This document shows positions 27,598 to 36,019 of a stretch of 64,000 nt of DNA, piece after piece (position 1 is the first letter of the stretch; each line of letters starts with the position of its first letter). Source of the DNA: Planktotalea arctica (lineage in GTDB: Bacteria; Pseudomonadota; Alphaproteobacteria; Rhodobacterales; Rhodobacteraceae); NCBI RefSeq assembly GCF_002105285.1, contig NZ_MUHR01000002.1, positions 62,001 through 126,000 of the forward strand, given 5' to 3'. A program made the position numbers and the translations under genes. Below the pieces are notes generated by a model. The model had not been told where the DNA came from and did not search any database. It was given only the letters and a program-made list of their open reading frames with translations.

Positions 27598-27791
27598 ATA
27601 GCACCAAGTGTTTCAATAAAATATGATGGTAATATTTGAAGATTGATGTCTACAGCGCTGATACTGCAGGTTTTTTCGATCCATCTGCAGGCGTGAGTGC
27701 TGGCCATGTCGTTCTGGTCGATCAGAACGATTTATCGCGCGCCTCTCTTATGGGTTCTGGCCTGCGCGTGAGCGGTCTGCTTCGGGGTTAA
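27598..27791 (+). pseudogene. Coding remnant of an unidentified gene beside the IS element
   Basis: From 27639 the frame reads KIDVYSADTAGFFDPSAGVS, then AGHVVLVDQNDLSRASLMGS and GLRVSGLLRG before TAA at 27789. The composition is that of a real soluble protein C-terminus. Upstream, another frame gives IAPSVSIKYDGNI up to the edge of the IS, so a one-base shift near 27635 would rejoin them. No clear start exists (TTG 27636 at best). It is probably the 3' end of a gene destroyed at the IS. The product family is not recognised. The stop overlaps the DUF2461 stop on the other strand. Confidence 0.4.
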
Positions 27792-28441
27792 TCGAAGTAA
27801 CGGACCAGTGGACTGGCGGCGCGGAAAATCTCGATCAGTGTGTCGATCGCGTCATCGTCATATAAAAACGCGTCTGGCAAATTCTTGCGACATCCCAGCC
27901 CGGCCATTTGCAAATAGGGCGCTGCCGGATCATCGCGCTCATATCCTTGTGGCACCGAGTTCAGTTTTTTTCGGGTGAACAGGCCATTGGGGAACATCTC
28001 GCTGAATGCGTCGTCGCGCAAGGCGTCCTCAAGGCCTGCCGGATCATCGTGCAGGCGTTTTTGCATTCGGTTGAGGCCCGTTTTGGAGGGCTGTAGCAAG
28101 CCACTGCCTGCGTAGCATTGACCGGGCTCGAGATGCAGGTAGTACCCGAAGTCTTCTTCGGGGTGGCCAGCATTGGCAAATATATCCACGCCTGTGCGAT
28201 AAAGGCCGGGGCCGTCGCGGTGACGCGGGTCTTGCTGCATTTTTGTGTAGCTTTGCTTGGGCTTGCTGCGGGCCTCGGCGACGAAGGGGTCAAAGCGATC
28301 TGCATAGCTGTGCAGGGTCATGGCAATTCCGGTAAAGTTGCGCCGCGCATCGCCAAACTCGTCGCGGTGCTGGTCCACCCATGCCTTGCGATTATTTTGC
28401 GCAAGTTCTGTAAGGAACGTGAATGTCTCCGGCTCAACCAT
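27788..28441 (-). CDS. DUF2461 (TIGR02453) family protein
   Basis: Soluble protein of 217 residues of the DUF2461 family: FTFLTELAQNNRKAWVDQHR at the start, then KPKQSYTKMQQDPRHRDG (family form: Rx-R-D/SKDKSPYK), DFGYYLHLEPGQCYAGSGL with glycine-rich turn, and the FTRKKLNSVPQGYERDDP block. Function is unknown. The start 28441 has GGGAG eight bases upstream; in-frame upstream codons lack a site. The gene lies between tRNA-Ser and the IS element. Confidence 0.85.
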   Translation of the reverse strand: MVEPETFTFLTELAQNNRKAWVDQHRDEFGDARRNFTGIAMTLHSYADRFDPFVAEARSKPKQSYTKMQQDPRHRDGPGLYRTGVDIFANAGHPEEDFGYYLHLEPGQCYAGSGLLQPSKTGLNRMQKRLHDDPAGLEDALRDDAFSEMFPNGLFTRKKLNSVPQGYERDDPAAPYLQMAGLGCRKNLPDAFLYDDDAIDTLIEIFRAASPLVRYFD

Positions 28442-28639
28442 AATTGCAACTCCCAATTTAGCCCGTCTGTCCCGCGCACTGATGGGGGCGGCTTTGCCGA
28501 AACCTATCAGAAGAAATTGCCGCTTTCACGACTTTCTCGAAACGCAGCGCATGCGCTGGGAGGAGCGCAAGGGCACGCGAGTCCAAGTAATAAGTTTTCC
28601 GTAATTGCCACACGACGGGTCTTGGCAGAGTGAATTGTG

Positions 28640-28729
28640 TGGCGGAGACGAAGGGATTCGAACCCTCGAGACCCTTCCGGGCCTACTCCCTTAGCAGGGG
28701 AGCGCCTTCGACCACTCGGCCACGTCTCC
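28640..28729 (-). tRNA. tRNA-Ser (anticodon GCT)
   Basis: 90 bases with encoded CCA. The acceptor GGAGACG pairs with CGTCTCC, and the anticodon stem-loop CTCCC-CTGCTAA-GGGAG gives anticodon GCT (codons AGC/AGU). A long variable arm marks a class II tRNA. A 14-bp palindrome CGGGGATATCCCCG lies at 28735-28748, just upstream of the 5' end. The 198 bases between it and DUF2461 hold no gene. Confidence 0.97.
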
Positions 28730-28802
28730 GCCGACGGGGATATCCCCGATGGGGCAGGGGATACAAGCCGGAAAATGCGAAGTTTTGCTAAAATGTTGTG
28801 CC

Positions 28803-29732
28803 TTATGCCAGTTTTGACATCTCGTGGAGAAACTGCCGTTTGACAGCAGGGGCATCGATAGACATGAGGACGTCGGTTTCGGGTCGACCGTCCTGCGCAA
28901 GGATGGTTTTGCCGGAGGTTTCTTTCTCGCAAGAGACGCTCACGGGCACTGCACGCGGGGTGAAAAGCTCGGGGTGGGTGCAGGCGATAACCGCTGCGGG
29001 GTCGTGAAGCGAGCAACCATCGTGTTTGCCGACTTTTGCGTAGAAGTGCAGATAAAAGCGGCTCATCTCGTTGATCATGCCGCCAAGTCGGGGGCTTGCG
29101 GCCTCCATAGCGTCGAAATCCTCTGCGGTGCACAGGATGCGGTGGGTGACATCGAGGCCGACCATGGTGATGTTTGCGCCGGATGCAAAGACGCGCTCAG
29201 CGGCATGGGGATCGTGGTAAATGTTCGCCTCGGCGTGGGGCGTGATGTTGCCCCCTTCCTCCAAGGAGCCGCCCATGAGCACGATGCGCGCGACGTTGCT
29301 GGCGAATTCTGGATCGAGGTCGAGCGCATCCGCGATGTTGGTTAATGGGCCAATGGGGCAAAGGACCAATTCGCCTTTGTGCTGGCGCGCCATGCGCACG
29401 AGAAATTCGGCGGCTGGCTCATCCAGCGCTTTGCCTTCGGGTGTTTCTGCAGGCATTTCGCCAAAGCCTTCGTCCCCGTGCACATTATGCGATGGCGGAA
29501 AAGCGGGCAGGGTGCGGGGTTTGCTAGCTCCTTGTGCCACGGGAACGTCGTTCAGCCCAGCCCATTCCAGCAGTCGCAGCGCATTGCGGGTGGCTTGGGT
29601 GGCCGTAACATTGCCAAAGATGGAGGTGAGGCCGAGCAGTTCGATGTCCGGTGCGGCCGCTGCGTAAAAGATCGCCATAGCGTCGTCGATACCGGGGTCC
29701 GTGTCGATGATAAGTTTGAGCGGGCTGGTCAT
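28803..29732 (-). CDS. Inosine-uridine preferring nucleoside hydrolase
   Basis: About 309 residues of the IunH/RihA-C family, which cleaves ribonucleosides to base and ribose. The calcium-binding start KLIIDTDPGIDDAMAIFYAA is diagnostic. Also seen are GLTSIFGNVTATQATRNAL, VLMGGSLEEGGNITPHAEAN and the C-terminal DPAAVIACTHPELFT with an active-site aspartate/histidine region. The start at 29732 (MTSPLKLIIDTDPG) has AAGGA upstream, whereas the open frame to 30035 overlaps the divergent gene. The two genes share a ~200-base promoter region, so nucleoside use may be linked to the neighbouring tandem SnoaL/RraA pair. Base preference is not readable. Confidence 0.93.
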   Translation of the reverse strand: MTSPLKLIIDTDPGIDDAMAIFYAAAAPDIELLGLTSIFGNVTATQATRNALRLLEWAGLNDVPVAQGASKPRTLPAFPPSHNVHGDEGFGEMPAETPEGKALDEPAAEFLVRMARQHKGELVLCPIGPLTNIADALDLDPEFASNVARIVLMGGSLEEGGNITPHAEANIYHDPHAAERVFASGANITMVGLDVTHRILCTAEDFDAMEAASPRLGGMINEMSRFYLHFYAKVGKHDGCSLHDPAAVIACTHPELFTPRAVPVSVSCEKETSGKTILAQDGRPETDVLMSIDAPAVKRQFLHEMSKLA

Positions 29733-29933
29733 AATGCGGCGTCCTTGATCGTTTGAGGGCAGGGTGGCTAAAACTGGCGAGATGCACAACTCTTGTTTTT
29801 TGGATTTTCTGCGGGTGGCCCCTCTTGCATACCTATTCAAAACGCCGCAACCTGATAGCCTGTCTCTGAATGGAAAGGTCTGGGTGATGCGCATGAAAAT
29901 GGGGTCAAACGCCACTCGAAAGAGCGATTTACG

Positions 29934-30908
29934 ATGAGGGGGTTCGATGCGCGCTTCGCCGATTTGCCCGACTACATCCTGAAATGCACGGCGATGATCT
30001 GGGAGGGGCGTGATATCGCAGCACTCAACTGGCACTATGGTGATGATCTATTGGTGCGCACGCCTGCAGGGATTTCGCGGGGCAATGGCGCGGGAAAAGC
30101 CAATACAATGGCGACATTGAGCGAATTTCCGGACCGTCAGCTTTTGGGTGAAGACGTGATTTGGTGCGGTAATGAAGACGATGGATTTCTGTCTTCGCAC
30201 CGCATCATTTCCACGGCGACCCACCAAGGGGGCGCTTTTGGCGCTGCGAGCGGGCGCAAGCTCACATTTCGCACGATTGCCGACACGTTTTGCCGTGATA
30301 ACCGTGTTTGGGACGAATGGTTGATCCGCGACAATGCGGCGATTGCTGTGCAACTGGGGCAAACGGGCGAGTCGGCTGCGCGTGCGATGATCGCCGCTGG
30401 CGATAGGGCGATGCCGCTCACGCCTGAGAGTGATGTCACAGGGCCTTACACCGGGCATGGGAACGAGGACGAGTGGGGAGCAGCCCATGCGGGCATTCTG
30501 CGCCGCATGATGGACGCTGATTTCAGTGTGATCCCAGATGCCTATGACCGTGCTTGCCATCTGTCGCTCCCGGGCGGCGTGGAGGCGCATGGGCAGAGCG
30601 CAGCGGATGCGTTCTGGCTCGGCCTGCGCAGCAGTTTTCCCTCGGCGAAGTTCACGATCGCGCACCAGATCGGGCGCAGCGATCCGTTAATGGCACCGCG
30701 CAGTGCAATTCGCTGGTCCCTAACAGGATGCCATGAAGGTTGGGGGCGTTTCGGTGCACCGAGCGGGGCAGAGGTGCATGTGATGGGGGTCAGTCACGTT
30801 GAATTCGGCCCGCGGGGTCTGCGGCGCGAGGTAACCCTGTTTGATGAAATTGCGATCTGGAAGCAGATATTGCTGCAAACCGAGGTGCTTGAGGAGGCTG
30901 GGCCATGA
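29934..30908 (+). CDS. Tandem SnoaL-like (NTF2-fold) protein
   Basis: About 324 residues made of two similar NTF2-like halves: ~1-150 (IWEGRDIAALNWHYGDDLLVRTPAG, then DEWLIRDNAAIAVQLG) and ~170-320 (HAGILRRMMDADFSVIPDAYDRACHLSLPGG, HVEFGPRGLRREVTLFDEIAIWKQIL). Single-domain SnoaL proteins are polyketide cyclases or hydratases, while many relatives have no known role. The gene is followed by an RraA-like gene with an ATGA overlap, so the two work together. The start at 29934 has only a weak upstream site; ATG 29947 is out of frame. Confidence 0.7.
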   Translation: MRGFDARFADLPDYILKCTAMIWEGRDIAALNWHYGDDLLVRTPAGISRGNGAGKANTMATLSEFPDRQLLGEDVIWCGNEDDGFLSSHRIISTATHQGGAFGAASGRKLTFRTIADTFCRDNRVWDEWLIRDNAAIAVQLGQTGESAARAMIAAGDRAMPLTPESDVTGPYTGHGNEDEWGAAHAGILRRMMDADFSVIPDAYDRACHLSLPGGVEAHGQSAADAFWLGLRSSFPSAKFTIAHQIGRSDPLMAPRSAIRWSLTGCHEGWGRFGAPSGAEVHVMGVSHVEFGPRGLRREVTLFDEIAIWKQILLQTEVLEEAGP

Positions 30909-31615
30909 CCGAGGAAACACTCACGGACGACTTGCTTGGGCTGCTGCGTTCGGTCGATACGCCGACGGTTTGCAACGCGATTGAGGTGGCGCAGGGCAAG
31001 CGCGGGTTCAACAGGTTCACACGCGGCACGATGCAGCACTCCAAGCCCGGTGATCCTGCGGTTGTCGGCTTTGCGCGCACCGCGCGGATTTCGGGCCTTG
31101 CGCCGCCGAGCGAGGCCGGGGATGTCATTCGTGCGCGCCGTATGGAGTATTTCCGTGCGATGGCGCGCGGGGCTGCTCCTTCGGTTGCGGTGATCGAGGA
31201 CGTGGATTATCCCAATTGCATCGCAGGTTGGTGGGGCGAGGTGCATGTGGCGGTGCACAAAGGGCTTGGTCTTAAAGGCGCAGTGACCAATGGCGTGATG
31301 CGCGATCTGGATGTGATTGACGAAGGGTTTCCGATCCTTGCGGGCTCCATCGGGCCGAGCCATGGCTATGTCCATGTGGTTGATCTGGGCACAGAAGCGA
31401 ACATCATGGGGATGCGCGTAGCGCAGGGCGAGTTGGTCCATGCGGACCGTCACGGCGCGATAGTGATACCTGACGATGTGATCCTGCATTTGCAGGATGC
31501 GATTGAAACTGTCGTCAAAAGCGAAGCGATAGTTTTAGGCCCCGCCCGCGCACCGGGTTTCGACATCGACACGCTGGAAGATGTTTGGGCCAAGTTTGAG
31601 GCGGCGCGGACCTGA
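30905..31615 (+). CDS. RraA-like / HMG-CHA aldolase family protein
   Basis: 236 residues of the RraA family. GLKGAVTNGVMRDLDVIDEG carries the RD pair that binds metal and substrate in HMG/CHA aldolases and oxaloacetate decarboxylases, and SIGPSHGYVHVVDLG and VHADRHGAIVIPDDVI are typical too. It begins with TPTVCNAIEVAQ. Most environmental members are lyases or decarboxylases of dicarboxylic keto acids rather than RNase E inhibitors. Coupled by ATGA to the upstream tandem SnoaL gene, it may form a small catabolic module with it. It converges on ychF with 19 bases between. Confidence 0.82.
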   Translation: MTEETLTDDLLGLLRSVDTPTVCNAIEVAQGKRGFNRFTRGTMQHSKPGDPAVVGFARTARISGLAPPSEAGDVIRARRMEYFRAMARGAAPSVAVIEDVDYPNCIAGWWGEVHVAVHKGLGLKGAVTNGVMRDLDVIDEGFPILAGSIGPSHGYVHVVDLGTEANIMGMRVAQGELVHADRHGAIVIPDDVILHLQDAIETVVKSEAIVLGPARAPGFDIDTLEDVWAKFEAART

Positions 31616-31634
31616 GAGGGCACGCCGCTGCGGT

Positions 31635-32732
31635 TTAATTATTAAACAAGAAGTGCAGCACATCACCGTCTTTGACGATGTAGGCCTTGCCTTCGGCGCG
31701 CATTTTCCCTGCCTCTTTAGAGGGGCCTTCACCGCCCAAAGTGACATAGTCGGTGTAAGCGATGGTTTCGGCGCGGATGAAGCCTTTTTCAAAATCGCCG
31801 TGGATGACGCCTGCGGCTTTGGGCGCGCTTGTTCCCTCGCGAATGGTCCAGGCGCGGGCCTCTTTTGGACCGACTGTGAAGTAGGTTTCCAAGTGCAGCA
31901 ATTCATAGCCTGCGCGGATGAGGCGGTCGAGGCCAGCCTCGGCGAGGCCCATTTCTTCAAGGAACATTTGCGCTTCTTCAGCGTCGAGCTGGCTGATTTC
32001 TTCTTCGATCTGCGCGGAAATGATGACGTGGGAATTGCCCTGCGCAGCGGCCATCGCTGCGACGGCTTCCGAGTGTGCATTGCCTGTCGCGCTCTCGGCT
32101 TCACCGACGTTGCACACATAAAGGACAGGCTTGGACGTTAGGAGCTGTAGCAGCTTCCATGCCTTTTTGTCGTCCTCATCCACGTCCACTGTACGTGCTG
32201 GCCTGCCCTCTTCGAGCGCTCTTTGAGCCGCCTCAAGCAGGCGGTCCTGCTGGATTGCTTCCTTGTCGCCGCCGCGGGTTTTGCGGGTCAGGCCCTGGCG
32301 GCGTTTCTCGACGCTTTCCAGATCGGCGAGCATAAGTTCGGTTTCAATGGTGTCGGCATCCTCGACCGGGTTTACGCGGCCATCGACATGGGTGACGTCG
32401 CCATCTTCAAAGCAGCGCAGAACATGGGCGATCGCGTCTGTTTCCCGGATGTTTGCGAGAAACTGATTGCCGAGGCCTTCGCCCTTGGAGGCCCCTTTGA
32501 CGAGGCCGGCGATGTCCACAAAAGTCATGCGCGTCGGGATGATCTGTTTCGAGCTTGCGATGGCGGCCAGCGTGTCGAGGCGCGCATCGGGCACGGCGAC
32601 ATCGCCTACATTAGGCTCGATCGTGCAAAAGGGGAAATTCGCAGCCTGGGCTGCGGCGGTTTTCGTTAGCGCGTTGAAGAGCGTGGATTTACCGACATTC
32701 GGCAGTCCGACGATACCCATTTTGAAACCCAT
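31635..32732 (-). CDS. ychF: Redox-regulated ATPase YchF (Obg-type)
   Basis: 365 residues. P-loop FKMGIVGLPNVGKSTLFNAL, switch FVDIAGLVKGASKGEG, the NxxE specificity motif in YVCNVGEAES that favours ATP over GTP, and the C-terminal TGS-like domain ending GDFEKGFIRAETIAYTDYV ... KDGDVLHFLFNN. YchF/Ola1 binds ribosomes and affects the oxidative stress response. The start at 32732 has AAGGAGAG upstream. It is divergent from trpA across about 300 bases that include a hairpin cluster. Confidence 0.96.
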   Translation of the reverse strand: MGFKMGIVGLPNVGKSTLFNALTKTAAAQAANFPFCTIEPNVGDVAVPDARLDTLAAIASSKQIIPTRMTFVDIAGLVKGASKGEGLGNQFLANIRETDAIAHVLRCFEDGDVTHVDGRVNPVEDADTIETELMLADLESVEKRRQGLTRKTRGGDKEAIQQDRLLEAAQRALEEGRPARTVDVDEDDKKAWKLLQLLTSKPVLYVCNVGEAESATGNAHSEAVAAMAAAQGNSHVIISAQIEEEISQLDAEEAQMFLEEMGLAEAGLDRLIRAGYELLHLETYFTVGPKEARAWTIREGTSAPKAAGVIHGDFEKGFIRAETIAYTDYVTLGGEGPSKEAGKMRAEGKAYIVKDGDVLHFLFNN

Positions 32733-32847
32733 GACGCTCTCCTTAGCTTTGACGCGCCTCCATACGGCAGGTTTATGCGCTGGCGCAAGGTATCTGCGTG
32801 TTTTGGACGGTGAAAACATTGGGCGCGCTGGCGCGCGCGCGGGTTTA

Positions 32848-32903
32848 GCATGGCCAAGTGGCCATGCGGAGTGGGGGCGCTGCCCCCGTCTCGGCGAGCC
32901 GAG
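32848..32903. repeat. Cluster of three perfect hairpins between ychF and trpA (REP-like)
   Basis: Within 56 bases: GCATGGCCA / TGGCCATGC (9 bp, AG between), GGGGGC / GCCCCC (6 bp, 3-base loop) and CTCGGC / GCCGAG (6 bp, GA loop). The downstream text CTCCCCCGAGGTATTTTGAG matches my recollection of a recurrent intergenic sequence in Rhodobacterales, so this may be one copy of a dispersed element. Only one copy is in the window. The rest of the 300-base gap (32733-33034) holds no gene. Confidence 0.6.
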
Positions 32904-33034
32904 CCTCCCCCGAGGTATTTTGAGGCCGAAGAAGGTGGGGCGTGTCGGCTTTTTTGGCGCAAAGCGCATCGGCGCTCTTGCACAGCGCGCAGGTTTCGCG
33001 GCAAGTGCGTGTCAACAGTGGAAAGGACGTTGTG

Positions 33035-33826
33035 ATGACCCGGATCGATGCCAAGTTCGAGAGCCTGCGCGCAAGCGGCAGGAAAGCCTTTGTGTCTTAT
33101 ATCATGGCGGGGGATCCCGATGCAGAGGTTTCGTTGCAGATCATGAAGGGTCTGCCACAGGCTGGCGTGGATATTATCGAGTTGGGGCTGCCGTTCACTG
33201 ATCCGATGGCGGATGGGCCGACCATTCAGCTCGCGGGGCAGCGCGCGCTTGATAAGGGCATGACGTTGCAAAAGACGCTTGATATGGCGCGCGCGTTTCG
33301 TGAGGGTGATGATGAAACTCCGATCGTATTGATGGGCTATTACAATCCGATCTATTCGCGCGGTGTGGAAACGTTTTTGAAAGAGGCCAAGGCGGCTGGT
33401 ATCGACGGTTTGATTGTTGTTGATCTGCCACCTGAAGAGGATGCGGAGCTGTGTATTCCGGCGCAAGCGGCGGGTTTGAATTTCATTCGCCTTGCCACGC
33501 CTACGACGGATGATGCGCGCTTGCCGCGGGTTTTGCAGAATACATCGGGCTTTGTTTATTACGTGTCGATTACCGGGATCACCGGGGCGGCTACTGCCGA
33601 GGGCGCGGATGTCGGGCCGGAAGTCGCAAGGATCAAATCGCAAACGGATTTGCCCGTGATCGTGGGCTTCGGCATCAAGACGCCGGAGAAGTCGCGTGAG
33701 ATTGCGCAGATGTCCGACGGGGCTGTCGTAGGCTCGGCCATCGTCGAGAAGATTGCTGCGGGCGAGAGCGTCGAGCAGGTTCTTGCCTTTGTGAAGTCAC
33801 TCGCGGATGGTGCTCATAGCGCGTGA
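33035..33826 (+). CDS. trpA: Tryptophan synthase alpha chain
   Basis: Cleaves indole-3-glycerol phosphate to indole, which passes to TrpB. The 263-residue TIM barrel keeps the catalytic pair Glu 49 and Asp 60 in [19 protein letters not shown], the phosphate site VGFGIKTPE, and [14 protein letters not shown]. The ATG at 33035 has AAAGGAC upstream. It stands alone; trpB and the rest of the pathway are elsewhere. A terminator follows within 30 bases. Confidence 0.97.
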   Translation: MTRIDAKFESLRASGRKAFVSYIMAGDPDAEVSLQIMKGLPQAGVDIIELGLPFTDPMADGPTIQLAGQRALDKGMTLQKTLDMARAFREGDDETPIVLMGYYNPIYSRGVETFLKEAKAAGIDGLIVVDLPPEEDAELCIPAQAAGLNFIRLATPTTDDARLPRVLQNTSGFVYYVSITGITGAATAEGADVGPEVARIKSQTDLPVIVGFGIKTPEKSREIAQMSDGAVVGSAIVEKIAAGESVEQVLAFVKSLADGAHSA

Positions 33827-33850
33827 CGCAGGAAGCGGTTCTAGAGCAAG

Positions 33851-33877
33851 GCGCGTCTCGGCCGGGGCGCGCTTTTT
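33851..33877 (+). terminator. Terminator after trpA
   Basis: GCGCGTCTC pairs with GGGGCGCGC (9 bp with two G-U pairs) around GGCC, then five T. It ends trpA transcription 25 bases after the stop. Confidence 0.8.
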
Positions 33878-33917
33878 GCATGTGCGCTTTTGGCAGATTG
33901 TCGTAAAAGGTGTGCGG

Positions 33918-33936
33918 TGGTAATTATTTTTTACCA
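33918..33936. promoter_or_regulatory. Candidate GntR operator before lldD
   Basis: TGGTAATTATTTTTTACCA: perfect 6-bp arms (TGGTAA / TTACCA) around seven bases, 22 bases before the lldD start. A 19-base repeat with TGGT and ACCA at the same positions lies before the TRAP genes, and related half-sites lie before the GntR gene. TGGT...ACCA arms are known for FadR-type regulators, though usually with a 3-base centre. Confidence 0.55.
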
Positions 33937-33957
33937 ATTCATGAGAGGGCAAGTCGG

Positions 33958-35121
33958 ATGGCTATCATTACCGAGATCAATGATCTGAAACGCATCTACG
34001 AGCGGCGCGTGCCGCGCATGTTTTATGATTACACGGAAAGTGGCAGTTGGACCGAGCAGACCTTTCGCGAGAACACATCCGATTTTGATCAGCTTCGCCT
34101 GCGCCAGCGCGTCGCCGTTGATATGACCGGGCGCTCGACGGCCAGCCAGATGATCGGGCAGGATGTGGCGATGCCCGTTGCGCTGGCTCCTGTCGGATTG
34201 ACCGGAATGCAGCACGCGGATGGCGAAATCAAAGCGGCAAAGGCGGCTGAAGAGTTCGGAGTGCCGTTCACGTTGTCCACGATGTCGATCTGCTCGATCG
34301 AAAAGGTCGCGGAAAAGACTGACAAGCCCTTCTGGTTCCAGATGTATACGATGAAGGACCAAGACTATATTCGTCGCCTTCTGGAACGTGCGAAGGCAGC
34401 AAAATGTTCGGCTTTGGTGATTACGCTGGATCTGCAGATTCTGGGGCAACGCCATAAGGATTTGAAGAATGGACTGTCTGCACCGCCCAAATTGACCGCC
34501 AAGACGATCGCGAACCTGATGACCAAATGGACTTGGGGGCTGCAAATGCTGGCGACAAAGAACCGCGAGTTCGGCAATGTGGTCGGGCATGCCGACGGGG
34601 TGTCGGATGCCGCCAATCTGGGGGCTTGGACTGCAGAGCAGTTTGATCATTCACTGGATTGGAACAAGATCGCAAAGATTAAAGAGATGTGGGGCGGCAA
34701 GGTGATCTTGAAGGGCATCCTGGACGCGGAGGACGCCAAGATGGCGCTGAAGGTCGGCGCCGATGCGATCATCGTGTCCAACCATGGCGGGCGTCAGCTT
34801 GATGGGGCGATGAGTTCGATCAAGATGCTGCCGTCGATCCTGGAAGCGGTTGGCGATCAGATCGAAGTACATCTGGATAGTGGCATCCGCTCTGGTCAGG
34901 ACGTGCTCAAGGCGCTCGCGATGGGGGCCACAGGCACCTATATCGGGCGGGCTTATATTTATGGGCTGGGCGCGATGGGGCAAAAGGGCGTTAAAACTGC
35001 GCTTGATGTGATCCATAAGGAATTGGACACCTCCATGGCGCTGTGCGGTAAGCGAAATGTCAGTGAGTTGGACAAAAGCGTGTTGATGATCCCTGAGGAC
35101 TTCACGGGCAGGTGGGCCTAG
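33958..35121 (+). CDS. lldD: L-lactate dehydrogenase (FMN, quinone-linked)
   Basis: Membrane-associated flavoenzyme that oxidises L-lactate to pyruvate and feeds electrons to quinone. The 387-residue alpha-hydroxyacid dehydrogenase barrel starts MAIITEINDLKRIYERRVPRMF. It has APVGLTGMQHADGE, WFQMYTMKD, the active-site VSNHGGRQLDGA (catalytic His) and the FMN-phosphate region DSGIRSGQDVLKALAMGATGTYIGRAYIYG. The ATG at 33958 has AGAGGG upstream; an in-frame GTG at 33910 would swallow the operator. The neighbours (FadR-type regulator, TRAP system, dld) make lactate the likely substrate over glycolate or mandelate. Confidence 0.9.
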   Translation: MAIITEINDLKRIYERRVPRMFYDYTESGSWTEQTFRENTSDFDQLRLRQRVAVDMTGRSTASQMIGQDVAMPVALAPVGLTGMQHADGEIKAAKAAEEFGVPFTLSTMSICSIEKVAEKTDKPFWFQMYTMKDQDYIRRLLERAKAAKCSALVITLDLQILGQRHKDLKNGLSAPPKLTAKTIANLMTKWTWGLQMLATKNREFGNVVGHADGVSDAANLGAWTAEQFDHSLDWNKIAKIKEMWGGKVILKGILDAEDAKMALKVGADAIIVSNHGGRQLDGAMSSIKMLPSILEAVGDQIEVHLDSGIRSGQDVLKALAMGATGTYIGRAYIYGLGAMGQKGVKTALDVIHKELDTSMALCGKRNVSELDKSVLMIPEDFTGRWA

Positions 35122-35160
35122 GACCTTTGTGATTGGGCCGGGCCACTTTAGTAGATAGAG

Positions 35161-35190
35161 AAAAGGGCGCGGTTTGCACTGCGCCTTTTT
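35161..35190 (+). terminator. Terminator between lldD and the convergent GntR gene
   Basis: AAAAGGGCGC pairs with GCGCCTTTTT (10 bp, one G-U) over a 10-base loop. It follows lldD by 40 bases and ends 11 bases before the GntR stop, so it may serve both strands. Confidence 0.8.
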
Positions 35191-35200
35191 GCTGCGCGCT

Positions 35201-35989
35201 TTAGCTGCTGATTTCAAGCATGGCGCGGCGGCGGCGCGAGACCAGTTCGCGTTTGGTTTGGCCTACACTTACTTTGAATGAGGCGGCGACAAATTCGATA
35301 TGCGCGCTGGCGGCCTCTGCGGCGCGCGAAGGATCATGGGCAAAGATCGCCTCGGCGATATCGCGGTGTTGCTGGAGCAGCTTTTCTCCGCTGCCGTCCA
35401 TCGCGCGCAAAAACTTGCGGTTATAAAATACGTTTTTCTGCATAAGTTCGTAGATTGAGGCCATCGTATGAATCAGCAATGAGTTGTGGCTGGCGTCCAC
35501 GATGGCGGAGTGAAAGCGCACATCGGCGCTGCGCGAGGTTTCGGCATCGCCGCTCGCATGGGCCTGTTCGATGTCTTCCATGATGGCGCGCAAGATGCTC
35601 AGATCATCCTCGGTCGCGCGCTCGGCGGCGAGGGAGGCGGCGAAGCATTCCTGTTCGTGGCGAAATTCGAGGTAGTTCGAAAATGCCGTCGTATGTCGTG
35701 CGTAGAGCTCGACGAGGGCCGGTGACATGGCGGTGCCGATCAGCGGGGCGACGAACGAGCCCTCACCATGGCGCACCTGAATGAGATCACTGGCCTCTAA
35801 TTGTTGGAGTGCCTCGCGCACTTTGGGGCGCGAGACCTGCATCGCTTCGGCGAGGCTACGCTCGGAGGGCAGACGCGTGCCGTCCTTGAGCACGCCCGTT
35901 ACGATCATTTCCTCGACCCGCTTCACAATGGTAGCGGAAACAGATTCGTGCCCGATCGGATCGAACAGCGGTGTTGCATCAGTGTTCAT
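35201..35989 (-). CDS. GntR-family regulator (FadR/LldR type) of the lactate locus
   Basis: About 262 residues. Winged helix VKRVEEMIVTGVLKDGTRLP, SERSLAEAMQVSRPKVREAL, QQLEASDLIQVRHGEGSFVA, then an FCD domain with metal-binding residues (DVRFHSAIVDASHNSLL, HRDIAEAIFAHDPSRAAEAASAHIEF). It resembles LldR/PdhR/FadR-type repressors that sense hydroxy- or keto-acids. It sits between lldD and the divergent TRAP operon. The start at 35989 is chosen because the 50 extra codons upstream cover an AT-rich promoter region holding TGGTAA/TTACCA half-sites. The likely effector is lactate or pyruvate, inferred from context. Confidence 0.88.
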   Translation of the reverse strand: MNTDATPLFDPIGHESVSATIVKRVEEMIVTGVLKDGTRLPSERSLAEAMQVSRPKVREALQQLEASDLIQVRHGEGSFVAPLIGTAMSPALVELYARHTTAFSNYLEFRHEQECFAASLAAERATEDDLSILRAIMEDIEQAHASGDAETSRSADVRFHSAIVDASHNSLLIHTMASIYELMQKNVFYNRKFLRAMDGSGEKLLQQHRDIAEAIFAHDPSRAAEAASAHIEFVAASFKVSVGQTKRELVSRRRRAMLEISS

Positions 35990-36019
35990 GAGGATAATCC
36001 TAACAGGAAAAGCGTTAAG

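Noticed and set aside
26608-28729. Genomic island integrated at tRNA-Leu or tRNA-Ser
   Set aside because: No integrase gene and no repeated tRNA 3' end (attachment site) were found; the region holds only an IS remnant and a conserved DUF2461 gene.
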